DNA of 38,400 nt from Cytophagales bacterium (GTDB lineage Bacteria > Bacteroidota > Bacteroidia > Cytophagales > UBA9547): assembly GCA_014376535.1 (NCBI GenBank), contig JACMRH010000490.1:1-38400 (forward strand), read 5' to 3'. The translations under genes were made by a program, and so were the position numbers. Below are positions 9,301-18,000 of this stretch, in pieces. The notes beneath the pieces were generated by a model. That model ran no database searches. It was not told the origin of the DNA and saw nothing but the letters and a program-made list of their open reading frames with translations. Every line of letters starts with the position of its first letter. Within the stretch, counting starts at the first letter, position 1.

Positions 9301-9689
9301 ACAGTATCTTTATAGAACTGGCCAAGTTTTTCATCTGCATTTACCAGCATCATATATCCTCTCCCGTCATTTGAGGTATGGTCATCGCCAGCTAACCAAA
9401 CATTGGTGCCTTGTAACCGGAAGTCATTAGGAATTTGGTTTACTATACTATAAAAACCATCGTTTGTAGCGGCCTTGTTCCAAAGTGTGAATGTAGTACT
9501 GAAATTTATTTTAGCAGTGTTGTAAAGTGGTATGCCGGAACCAAAGTCATTAGAAATAATGGGATCGCCCAATATTCCTGTACACAATTTAGATTGGGAT
9601 AAAGCAGATATAGTTGAGAGCAAAAAAAACAACCATATTCCAGCCAGAATCTTATACAGACTGCAATTAGACCAATATTTTATTGCCAT
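6390..9689 (-). CDS. Large secreted protein with T9SS type B (gliding-motility-associated) C-terminal domain
   Basis: A 1099-residue exported protein. A hydrophobic signal segment lies at about residues 13-31 ('ILAGIWLFFLLSTISALS'). A first domain, about 35-235, contains 'GYMMLVNADEKLGQFYKD', 'CLGGTYEFSSYLANIFKP' and 'IVLDDIIFRPC', an N-terminal carbohydrate-binding-like module often found in such proteins. About ten beta-sandwich (Ig/PKD-like) stretches follow, each with a cysteine pair. The last 90 residues are a CHU_C/type B sorting domain: 'CEPRLFVPNVITPSSSDVN', 'LTVFSRWGEVIYA', 'WDGNYRNEAMPIGNYAWLV'. Type B cargo needs the T9SS and often a PorP/SprF-like partner; none is directly adjacent here. 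Its role is unknown, probably a surface adhesin or matrix protein. Confidence 0.88.
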   Translation of the reverse strand: MAIKYWSNCSLYKILAGIWLFFLLSTISALSQSKLCTGILGDPIISNDFGSGIPLYNTAKINFSTTFTLWNKAATNDGFYSIVNQIPNDFRLQGTNVWLAGDDHTSNDGRGYMMLVNADEKLGQFYKDTVDNLCLGGTYEFSSYLANIFKPASSFSTPVNSIPPKVRFEIRDLSGNIIDSISTRNINNTTTLAWQKYGITFKSPSTSIVLVMVSTASRGTGNDIVLDDIIFRPCTPATISITPRISVCEKGNGMFTVSVQGNADYKYSKWQISRDNGKVWSYLGTVTTQTANSVNYNVDLELNNIPFSDDSALYRLVLSTSESNLANVNSLCNVISPVSLLRVTAYPVLKITDPEVTCATSVNLTNPAIISGSTIGSASLSYFNTLFDATNGTNALSPTQVQALNIQGLFYIKATTNSTPSCSDIKSVNIKIGTPKSLSLSGPSSLCKDHSAFSITATTSNISDLTWTKSGSTTVLQSGIQKTLQYMADAADLDKDSLYIIVSSTEVGSTCPNIKDSIKVKFYNPPTIKLPHDTVFCENMNSLTFSVLAKVTNDPNSISWQSTNALVIPIPSTGNSTALSLANQNTSVKLIGTVSKLGCDDRKDTMEIRFAAIPIADAGADTAFCLGPQFTRSVYNNSLYKYKWTYMENGVKKDAVSLKNFLTFTPVQNTIVSLTIETPEGCSNTDDFIITAISPPQITLPAHLCFKNGLSLTPVVSFVPIGGDFSWLKDNSLLNTSVISNTLNIFQSGNYTLLYKKGTCISSASTTISSPPVLNLADKQACIGSLVNFQAPILQKATYSWNNGAYSLQQSITMTAANFTQTIKLSVKDSLGCTSEISAKLSGVPLPEFYLSSTGVCSGEDGKIDAILYNPSLETSYVLNHSWEINGQMVPSSSWKQINFNQKATYALSLNIGDCKVTNSINSVIFPLPKLQIQENQVYCNENNIPVLLNANFSEGNHYWYVGNQVIGTQSTISVHPDTNTVYLLVVEDKNKCKASIPVSVNICCEPRLFVPNVITPSSSDVNSSLKIFGKYFTNFNLTVFSRWGEVIYATKDHGASWDGNYRNEAMPIGNYAWLVTYEGECPNYKGPYKQVGEVSVVR

Positions 9690-10209
9690 TATCTTCTTGT
9701 TAGAATTTCAACTCGTTCACAATGAATTAATTGACAGCAGTTCTCTCAATAAAATTCATTTGACGATTTCTAAATACAATTAAGAAAGAGAAAAGTTACA
9801 ATCTTCAAGAATAACAAATTTCATGACCATGAAAGTCAGATGAAGAAAAAGTAAATGTTGCAAATAAAAAGAGTCTTAGATAATTAAAATAGTAGCCATC
9901 ACTCACAAAGTTTGTTCTGAGAGTCGAACTAAAAAGATCTTAAAGAAGGAGTATTATCTCAAGTATAGCATTCAATTTTCCATTGGGAACAGTTTCTATT
10001 ATTTTCAGGTTGGTGTTGATTATATAACGGAACCGCACCAGTTTTCCAGAAAGTTTAGCTGGCTAATAAGAACAAATATCTGGTCTACTTTTATGGTAAA
10101 TAAATCAGCAAGAACTCTTTTTGTGAGGAAATAAAAGACAATTCTTTATTGTGATTGATACAAAATTGATTTGAAGTGATAGTTCAAAGGGCATAAGTCT
10201 AAATGAGCC
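9690..10209. other. Intergenic region of 520 bases without a recognisable gene
   Basis: The stretch lies between the start of the type B cargo gene and the end of the phosphatase gene, both on the minus strand. It is A+T-rich and has no coding pattern that I trust. One small palindrome, TTTCATG-AC-CATGAAA (9819-9834), lies about 130 bases upstream of the cargo gene start and could be an operator. No tRNA, strong terminator or repeat shared with other parts of the window was seen. Confidence 0.5.
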
Positions 10210-11907
10210 TTAAACAGTAAAGCAAATCACCAATACATCATCCAATTGTTCTTCACTACCTTTCCAGCTTTTAAACTGGGTTTCCAACACCTGATCCCTC
10301 ACTTCAGGTTCCTGGGAAGCTATAGATACAAAAAGCTGCCTTAGCTGAGGATACATGAATTTCCTTCCCTCATCTCCTATCTGATCTGCATAACCATCTG
10401 TGAAGATCATGAAGCTGTCATCTTTTGAAAAAGGGATCGAATGGGTTTTAAATTTAAAATCTAGTGCTTTCTGGCGTCCTCCTATTCCTTGCCTGTCCGC
10501 AATGATCTGTTCAACCTCCGTCATTCCTTTGCGAAGAACATACAAGGAGTTATTTGCCCCCGCAAACTCCATAGTGGATTTGTTGTAGTCGAGGATGCAA
10601 AGAGAGATGTCCATGCCTGAATTCACTCCTGTACTGCCATATGTGTTCAATGCTTTTAATACTTTGGCATTCAACTGGCTCAATATCTGTCCTGCATCCA
10701 GGTTATTGTTATTCCTGACAATTTCATTTATGATCTCATATCCCAAAAACGACATAAAAGCCCCGGCAACACCATGGCCTGTACAATCAACCGCGGCAAG
10801 CATGGTTTTATGCCCATCCTGGTAACACCAGTAGAAATCACCGCTCACTACATTTTTAGGCTGGAAGAAAACGGATACATTGGGCAATATCTGCCTCATG
10901 AGCTCTTTGCCTGGAAGAATGGCGTTCTGAATGACTTTCGCCGATACAATACTGTCACTCAATTCTTTATAGACTGCCTGAGCCTTTTCCTTCTGTTCTG
11001 AAATTTCTATATTCTGAAGTTCCAGGGTACTTTTTTGATTTATTACCTTTCTTATAAGGAACGCGAGCAAAACCACCACTACCGACAGGCACAAGGCTAT
11101 AAAGGTAACATACAGTATATGTTTGGTAGAAGATTCTTTTTCCAGTTGTTTTTCCTTTTCCAGTTTCAGAATTTTCATCTGGTTCAGTTTATTGATGGAA
11201 TCTTTCTCAAGGAGAAGGGTGCTTAGTCTTTCCAGCAACTCGTCGCGCTGGCCTTTGTTCTGATTGTATGTTTTGTCGCCCTGGTAGAGCACCTTGGTTA
11301 AACGCTGGAGATTCAGTCTTAATTTCTTTTTTTCCTGTGGTGTAAATGTTTTTTCCGTTTCAAGCCTTTTCAGTATGTTTTTGATCTCAATAAGGATGGC
11401 AGCGTTTGCTTCTTCCAGTATCTTCTGTTCAGAACGGACCTGGTTGGTCACACTCTCAAACCTCAATTCCAGGTCATGGCTTGCATTTTCCTTTCCCGCA
11501 ACAGTAGTGTTTACCTCATCAAGCTTTTTTGACTGTTTGGTAACTGCTGGTCCAATCTCATTATCAGGTGCTTTCTCGAGTAGAACGAGGAGTTCATTTT
11601 CTTTGTCAAAATACTCAACATTAACTGTCTGCCAGCCACTTTTAACGAACTTGAGGTTATCAATAATATCAGGCAGTTTTGCATTAGTGCGACCCAGGTC
11701 TATGGTAGAGGTTCCGGTACCTAATTTGTACTGAGCCTTTGGTCCGATTACAGTTACATTGGGAACAGCCTGATCATTGGCATCTAAAATTTTTACTTTC
11801 AGTAAAGTCTGAGACTGAACAGAAGCTGCCAAAAACAATAGAAACAGGATTATTGATGGTAGGAACCTACAAAGCTTTAAGGTATAGTAAAATGGAAACA
11901 TAGGCAA
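10210..11907 (-). CDS. Membrane-anchored SpoIIE/PP2C-type serine phosphatase
   Basis: A 565-residue signalling protein. A signal peptide (about 1-32) is followed by a small extracytoplasmic beta domain (about 34-112, carboxypeptidase-regulatory-like). A long coiled-coil segment (about 125-265) comes next, then one membrane helix at about 273-295, a short cytoplasmic coiled coil, and a SpoIIE/PPM phosphatase domain at about 318-565. Metal-binding acids are visible in 'SGDFYW' (D357), 'AAVDCTGHG' (D374) and near the end 'FTDGYADQ'. Such enzymes dephosphorylate serine/threonine on anti-sigma-antagonist-like partners; the target here is unknown. The gene follows a small secreted protein gene by 16 bases, so both are likely one transcript, and the small protein may act on the periplasmic sensor part. 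The topology is inferred from hydrophobicity. Confidence 0.87.
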   Translation of the reverse strand: MPMFPFYYTLKLCRFLPSIILFLLFLAASVQSQTLLKVKILDANDQAVPNVTVIGPKAQYKLGTGTSTIDLGRTNAKLPDIIDNLKFVKSGWQTVNVEYFDKENELLVLLEKAPDNEIGPAVTKQSKKLDEVNTTVAGKENASHDLELRFESVTNQVRSEQKILEEANAAILIEIKNILKRLETEKTFTPQEKKKLRLNLQRLTKVLYQGDKTYNQNKGQRDELLERLSTLLLEKDSINKLNQMKILKLEKEKQLEKESSTKHILYVTFIALCLSVVVVLLAFLIRKVINQKSTLELQNIEISEQKEKAQAVYKELSDSIVSAKVIQNAILPGKELMRQILPNVSVFFQPKNVVSGDFYWCYQDGHKTMLAAVDCTGHGVAGAFMSFLGYEIINEIVRNNNNLDAGQILSQLNAKVLKALNTYGSTGVNSGMDISLCILDYNKSTMEFAGANNSLYVLRKGMTEVEQIIADRQGIGGRQKALDFKFKTHSIPFSKDDSFMIFTDGYADQIGDEGRKFMYPQLRQLFVSIASQEPEVRDQVLETQFKSWKGSEEQLDDVLVICFTV

Positions 11908-11923
11908 AAGAATGCTTGGTAGT

Positions 11924-12280
11924 TTAGTAGAGAGAGTTGTTAGATTTTAATTTATCAGTAGACTTAATGTTGAATTTATCCCTTTTTTTGGATTTTTCCT
12001 GCTCTGGTGTGAAATTTGATGGCTTGCCGGCTTTATTATTTGCGGTGTTTGTTCCCTGTGACAGCAGTCTTCCAAAAATGATATATGAGATAGAATCTGA
12101 GCCTACTTTGGAATAAGTGGTTGCAGCAATTTCTCCTTCCTTTTTAAGTGGATCGGAAACAACGGGCTGATTAGAAGGTGCCTGGGCATGTAAATCAAGA
12201 TTAGTAAAGATGAAGAATAGGAATATGCCTGATTTGAGAAACCACAAAAGAAAAAAAGGACTTTTCATAAGGGGCAACAC
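11924..12280 (-). CDS. Small secreted hypothetical protein upstream of the phosphatase
   Basis: A 118-residue protein with a clear N-terminal signal peptide ending near 'LDLHAQA' (about residue 34; an alternative start at Met5 gives a more usual length). The rest is polar and basic, with 'KEGEIAATTYSKVGSDS' and a lysine-rich C-terminus, and shows no motif I recognise. It ends 16 bases before the SpoIIE-type phosphatase gene in the same direction, which suggests co-transcription and perhaps a periplasmic partner for the sensor part of the phosphatase. The family is unknown. I accept it as a gene because of the signal peptide and the tight spacing. Confidence 0.6.
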   Translation of the reverse strand: MLPLMKSPFFLLWFLKSGIFLFFIFTNLDLHAQAPSNQPVVSDPLKKEGEIAATTYSKVGSDSISYIIFGRLLSQGTNTANNKAGKPSNFTPEQEKSKKRDKFNIKSTDKLKSNNSLY

Positions 12281-12453
12281 ATTGATTAAGGTCCTAATGC
12301 GCTTAACCAGAGTTTACGAACAATTCAGAGCATAGTTGCATATGAATTGCTGATTTGCCATGTTGAATAATTATATTCAGTATATGTAATTCCGAAGGAT
12401 CTGATTTTAATTGCTATTTTTAGGGATCGAATTGGGTAAAGTAAAGAGCAGAG

Positions 12454-13995
12454 GTGGTCCCAAATTTAAAAATAACAGCATCATTTCAATTTATACTTTC
12501 GGGACTAGGAAGTACATTATTTTTATTGACACTTTTAATTGTTCAAACAGACAAGGTTTTTGGACAAACTGCCCGAGATAATAACCACAAGGAGCTTGCA
12601 AAGGGGAACTACTATTTAAGCAAACTGAGCCTGCCAAATGATAAGATAAAACATACCAACGACGCTGTGGTAATGCTTAGCGGAAGCGATTCTATTTTTT
12701 ACTTCTCTCAAAAGGCCGCACCCTCCCATCATATTACAGAATTTCATTTTTTCCTTTTTCAAAAGAAAACTGCCCAGGAGATAAAGGTTCCTTTTGCTCC
12801 CGGATCAAAGACCGACAGGTTAATATGTGTAGACAAGGAGAATAAAACCTTGTTCTTTGATTTTGATGTGAACGGAGATGACATTTATTATTCAAAGTCT
12901 ATCGGGGGGAAATGGCAAAAGCCTATGCCTTTCGCCCCGTTAAATTCTCGTTTTAAGGAATCGGGCATGTGCATTTCACCAGACAAAAAAAAGATAATTT
13001 TTGCCTCAAACCGGGGGAACGAAAATTTAAATCTGGATTTATTCCTGACCGAATACCAGGAAGACGGCTTGTGGCGAAAACCTCAGTTGCTCCGTACCCT
13101 CAGTTCAGACCAGGACGAAGACGACCCCCGATTTAGCCCGGATGGTAAAACACTCTTTTTCGCTTCCAAAGGTTTTAAGGGCTTTGGGAAATATGATCTG
13201 TTTTCATCGGCTTATGATTCAATAAGCAAAAGCTGGGGCACACCTGTCAATTTAGGTAGACAGGTAAACAGTGAGTACAATGAAATATCACCATGCCTGA
13301 ACCAGAAAGGAATTCTGGCATTATTCAGCTCGGACCGGTTTTCAGTTTCGGAAGATTACCGTATTTATCGTCCGGTCACCGGTAACAAAACTTTATTTTC
13401 GGCCCAGGTGAACTCGAGTGATAGTTCACTTCAAATTGCTAACCTGATTCTGATCTTACAACCCGAAGACGCCTTGCCTGGCGATGATCAAAAGAAGATC
13501 ATCTCCGAAACCGGTGTGTATGCTGACACCGTTTATTTCAACCGCTGGTACCTTCTCAGCATCATGGATAGTAACAACGTTTTACATTCCGAAAGAATCC
13601 TTTTAACAACATCCACATCGAACCGAACCTATTACCTGGACCTGAATAAAATAAAAGACCCTCATCTTATTTACGAAGGAAAGAAAATTCCACGTCTGAC
13701 CAAATATATCTTTCGTTATGATGCCAACGAACTTCTTCCTGAGAAATACAATAAAAAAACATTGGAAAGAGTGGCAGAACTGCTTAGCCATCTTCATATA
13801 TACAAGGTGGAAATTTTGTATCCTTCTAAACTGACGAAAGAACAGCTGGCCCTTGTATCCGCCAGAGTTGAGGGTTTAAAAAAGTACCTTTTGAAAAACA
13901 AGGCTTCGCAACAGGAAATCTCTGTAAGCAAGCTTTCTACATTAGCCGCTGAGCAGCTGTCTCTGAAAATGGAGTTTAAGCCTCATTTTCATTAA
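12454..13995 (+). CDS. Secreted PD40 beta-propeller protein with a degenerate OmpA-like tail
   Basis: A 513-residue exported protein starting with GTG; an in-frame TAA at 12442-12444 excludes longer versions. Residues about 8-38 form a signal peptide ending 'KVFGQTA'. PD40/WD40-like blades occupy about 100-310, with signatures 'CISPDKKKIIFASNR' and 'PRFSPDGKTLFFASKG', as in TolB and in PorE-type T9SS proteins. After a linker, residues about 417-513 ('IFRYDANELLPEKYNKKTL', 'VAELLSHLHIYKVEILYPS', 'LALVSARVEGLKKYLL') have the order of an OmpA-like peptidoglycan-binding domain. The usual GHTD motif is replaced by 'YPSK', so peptidoglycan binding is doubtful. The gene converges on, and overlaps by 4 bases, the PorP/SprF gene, which hints at a link to T9SS or surface export. 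Confidence 0.8.
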   Translation: MVPNLKITASFQFILSGLGSTLFLLTLLIVQTDKVFGQTARDNNHKELAKGNYYLSKLSLPNDKIKHTNDAVVMLSGSDSIFYFSQKAAPSHHITEFHFFLFQKKTAQEIKVPFAPGSKTDRLICVDKENKTLFFDFDVNGDDIYYSKSIGGKWQKPMPFAPLNSRFKESGMCISPDKKKIIFASNRGNENLNLDLFLTEYQEDGLWRKPQLLRTLSSDQDEDDPRFSPDGKTLFFASKGFKGFGKYDLFSSAYDSISKSWGTPVNLGRQVNSEYNEISPCLNQKGILALFSSDRFSVSEDYRIYRPVTGNKTLFSAQVNSSDSSLQIANLILILQPEDALPGDDQKKIISETGVYADTVYFNRWYLLSIMDSNNVLHSERILLTTSTSNRTYYLDLNKIKDPHLIYEGKKIPRLTKYIFRYDANELLPEKYNKKTLERVAELLSHLHIYKVEILYPSKLTKEQLALVSARVEGLKKYLLKNKASQQEISVSKLSTLAAEQLSLKMEFKPHFH

Positions 13996-15047
13996 TTCTT
14001 GTCATAAAAAATATTTTCAATGTCCTTATAAAGCCTGGTCCTGGCTTTACTATCATAATCAATGCATTTACGTTTTCTTCCTGCCCGGATTTTGGTATGC
14101 TGCAATTCAAACATTTTCAAAGGAAGTAAATAAGCAATTGCGATATCGTGTGAACCTGCCTGAGAGGGGCGTAATTTATTCAAAACTACTGCGTCATATG
14201 AATAGGCAATATTAAACTGCCTGTGGAAGGTATAAGCAACAACGGCAGCAACAGCTTCTGAACTGCGAAAGGTAACTCCTAATGCCAGCTTTTCTGAAAT
14301 AATAAACTGGTTGTAAAGGTCGACCTGTACGGGGGCATGTGCTGTAAATTTTACCAATAACCTGGGATTGTAAAGCACAGAATTGTTTATGGAAAAATTC
14401 ATTCCCGAAATCAGGTAGAAATGGCTTTGTTTTGTTCCTTCCCCTGCTCCAAAATAGGTGTACGGGTTCAGTGTTGGAATGGAAAGTCCGATTTTAAACT
14501 TGCTGTCATAATAATAAACACCCAGGCCAGTTTGCATCGCATACCGGTTAATGTTTGCTCCATTGTTCAATGCAGGATCTGTACTTAGAGAAGAGTTGGT
14601 TGGGTCGGTATTAGCATCTGAGAAATTTGTCTTCATTTCATTTACTCCCATTTGTATTCCGCCTGAAAACCGGCTATAGGTACTTAAACGGGCTATCACC
14701 GAATATGATACACCAACAAATGTGCTTTTGGTGATCCCCATTGACTCGTTCATGACATTAAGCGCCACAGCTGACCTGATCCTTAGCAATGGCATATCTA
14801 CACACACCGAACTTGTGACAGGTGCAGTTTTTATTCCAACCCATTGCCTTCTGTGAAGGGCTACCAGACTTATCTTTTCCTTACTGCCTGCCGCTGCGGG
14901 ATTAATGAGCGTGTAATTGTAATTGAAGAGGGTGAATTTTGTGTCTTGCTGACCGTACAAAGATGTATTCATGCAAAGCTGCATGCTGAGCACAAATGAT
15001 AGGCATTTAAAAAGGGAAGCGTGTTTATTTGGTATTGACAACTTCAA
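13992..15047 (-). CDS. PorP/SprF family type IX secretion membrane protein
   Basis: A 351-residue outer-membrane protein. The signal peptide (about 1-32, ending 'NTSLYGQQD') precedes the family hallmark 'NYNYTLINPAAAGSKE' and 'LHRRQWVGIKTAP'. Alternating beta strands follow to about residue 310 ('AYSYDAVVLNKLRPSQAGSH', 'IAIAYLLPL'). The C-terminal tail 'HTKIRAGRKRKCID' resembles the basic tails of SprF-like proteins. PorP/SprF-like proteins assist surface localisation of type B sorting-domain cargo, as SprF does for SprB. The start codon overlaps the stop of the 1914-residue adhesin by 4 bases (ATGA), so the two are translationally coupled; this protein is very likely the dedicated partner of that adhesin. 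Confidence 0.92.
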   Translation of the reverse strand: MKLSIPNKHASLFKCLSFVLSMQLCMNTSLYGQQDTKFTLFNYNYTLINPAAAGSKEKISLVALHRRQWVGIKTAPVTSSVCVDMPLLRIRSAVALNVMNESMGITKSTFVGVSYSVIARLSTYSRFSGGIQMGVNEMKTNFSDANTDPTNSSLSTDPALNNGANINRYAMQTGLGVYYYDSKFKIGLSIPTLNPYTYFGAGEGTKQSHFYLISGMNFSINNSVLYNPRLLVKFTAHAPVQVDLYNQFIISEKLALGVTFRSSEAVAAVVAYTFHRQFNIAYSYDAVVLNKLRPSQAGSHDIAIAYLLPLKMFELQHTKIRAGRKRKCIDYDSKARTRLYKDIENIFYDKN

Positions 15048-18000
15048 CGATTCAGGGTCAGATGTGTAGTGTATTTGACTCCGTTGCTTAATTCAGCCAC
15101 CAAATAATAAGTGCCGACCGGAAGTTCCGATCCCTGGCAAGTCCCTTGTGTACAGGCTCCGGCCCAATCGTTTTTGTAATCAGCATTCCGATATACTAAA
15201 TCGCCCCAGCGATTAAATACATTCAAAGCCACTCTTACCTGTGGTGAAAGGTGGTAAACAGTATAAAAGTCATTTATTCCATCTCCGTTAGGTGTAAACG
15301 CGTCAGGTAAAAAGGCTTCTCTTTTTTTGAGCACGATCTCCACTTTTGCATTGTCGCATAATTTCGGAACCCCTCTGTCGCAAACCTGATATTCTAATAT
15401 TTCCACTGCATCTATTTCACTGCTTACTTTATACGTCCAAAAACCTTTTGAGTCAACGCTCAGCGTTCCGAAGCGCGGAGTGGTGATGAAAGAAAAATCC
15501 TCAAATTGAAGTTTGTCGTTAGGGTCAGAATCGTTGTCTATCGGATGGTTCTCAGCATTTAAGATCAAATCCTGGTCCAAAAACGCTGTATAATGATCAT
15601 CATTGGCCTTTGGTTTGCAATTGTTTACAGATATAAACACATCTAAACTGTCGGTACATCCATTTTGACTGCTTATGATCACGTACCTTCCATTGTCAGA
15701 ATACTGCGAAATAGGCAAATAAAGATCAGAAGAATTTTGAACCCGGTTGCCTGGCAGCTTCCAGAAAGCTGTTCCAGTTGTGCCTGCTTTAATTCGTATA
15801 GGTTCTTTTTCACAGACTACAAGTGGCAAAGCAATTATGGCCGGAGGATATTTAATGTCCAGTGAAAGTGATTCTTCGGAGGAACATTGGTTAATGTCTG
15901 TTCCTTTGAGTACATATTTCCCAACATCCTTTGCACCAAAGGATGGAATGACCAGGTTTGCCTGGCTGGAATGCTGGCCACCGGGAGAAGTCCAGTCATA
16001 ACTTATCCCCCCTGTTGCTTTAAATGTCAGTTTTGTTTTTGAACAGTAAGTTCCTCCTGACACACCTGTAATTAATACCAGTGGCAAAGTGTTAACTGTT
16101 GCTTTTACATTCGCCCTGGGGCTCTCACATCCTTTTACTACAGCAGAAACCCAGTAATTTTTTACTGACACATTTTGTGTATTGGGTATGGGAACTTGTG
16201 TTGACCTGATACCTCCTGAAGCAACATTGTACCAAAACAAGGAATCTTTCAGGCTGGTTAATGGCCTGGCAAGGTCGCCATAACAGTATTTCACATCCGG
16301 GATCAACGGGGCTGCCGGAAGGGCATTTACCGTGATCTTAACCAGTTTGCGGAAACTCTCACAAGAGTTTATAGTTTGAGAAACGAAAGCCTGATTTATT
16401 CCAATATCGTTTCTGTTTATAGAAGGAGCCTGAGTAGTAAATGTTGTGATGGTCGGGCCCGAATACCATTGAAGTGCGATTCCGCTTGCCAGGTATGAAA
16501 TGGTTCCGGTGCTTTCACAAATGACCTGGTCAATGCCAGCCGGGGCTGCCGGGATATTGTTAATTTGTATAGTTTCTGTTGATTTTAAGCCTTCGCATCC
16601 ATTGACGGTTTGGCTCACCTGGTAAATGGTGGCCTGAGCAATGTTTGTATTGACCGAAGGTGTAAGACCAGATCCTGCGGTAGAGCCTGGAAAATACCAT
16701 AAAAGACTAGTTCCGCTTGCCTTGAAAGAAAGTGTTCCGGTTTTCTGACAGAGTGTGGTGTCCTTCACCAGCGGTGCGGAAGGCAGGGCCTTGACCACAA
16801 GGGTGGCCTTGCTCCTTGGTCCTTCGCAAAGCGAGACGGTTTGAGAAACCCAAAGAGAAACTGTATCAGGGTTAGAAATAGGAAAATCCGGAGAGGAAAC
16901 AATCGTACCTCCGGAGGCAGTATTGTACCACTTCAATTGGGCACCTGTCGCGGTTAAGGTGATGTTACCTGCACTCTGACAAACAGAAACATCCTGAGTA
17001 AGAGGAGCTACAGGAAGCGCTTTAACAGAAATCAGAACTTTAGCTCTTGGACTCTCACAGCCATTTGATGTTTGGGTTACCCATTTGGCAGTGGTATCCG
17101 GAATGTTCAGATAGAATACAGGGGCAATAGTATTTGCTATTCCTCCTGATGACACATCATACCAATTTAGACTTGCCCCGCTGGCTTTGGCAGTATAAAG
17201 GCCGGAAGTACGGCAGGTATCAAGGTTGACAGTAGCCGGTACGACAGGAGGCGTTTTAATCAGGATGGTCAGTTGTAACCTTGGGCCTTCGCAGCCATTA
17301 AACCCCTGGCTTACCCACTTACTGGTATTTATTGGAATGTTGAGATCAAAAACAGGAACAATGTTACTTGCTGTTCCTCCGGAAGAGAAATCATACCATT
17401 TAAGGTTTGTGCCTGAGGAAGTCAGCGAAATATTTCCCATTTGCTGGCAGGTGTCAATGTTCTTCAGAACAGGCAGACCCGGAATTTTCCTGATCGCCAC
17501 ATCAACCTGCGATGTCGGACCTTCGCATCCATTCATGGTCTGGCTTACCCATTGGGCAGTTGTATCGGGCATATTTAAGTTTAATGTTGGGGTGGCAGTC
17601 AACCTTGTTCCCAAAGTAGCGGAGGCATACCAGGACAGTCCTGTTCCTGTCGCTTTTAAAGTGTAAGTACCGGTGGTCTGGCAGGTGTCAAGGTTGATAG
17701 TGGCGGGTGCGGCAGGAGTCGTTTTGATCAGGATGGTCAGTTGTAACCTTGGGCCTTCGCAGCCATTAAACCCCTGGCTAACCCATTTACTGGTATTGAT
17801 AGGGATGTTAAGATCATAAACAGGAACAATGTTACTTGCTGTTCCGCCGGAAGAGAAATCATACCATTTAAGGTTTGTGCCTGAGGAAGCCAGCGAAATA
17901 TTTCCCATTTGCTGGCAGGTGTCAATGTTCTTCAGAACAGGCAGGCCTGGAATTTTCCTGATCGCCACATCAACCTGCGATCTCGGCCCCTCGCATCCGT

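Noticed and set aside
9819-9834. TTTCATG-AC-CATGAAA palindrome as an operator for the type B cargo gene
   Set aside because: It is short, with no second copy and no promoter nearby; mentioned only as a feature of the gap.
10400-11734. Several plus-strand frames opposite the phosphatase gene
   Set aside because: They are shadows of the minus-strand coding sequence, with no independent start signals or recognisable domains.
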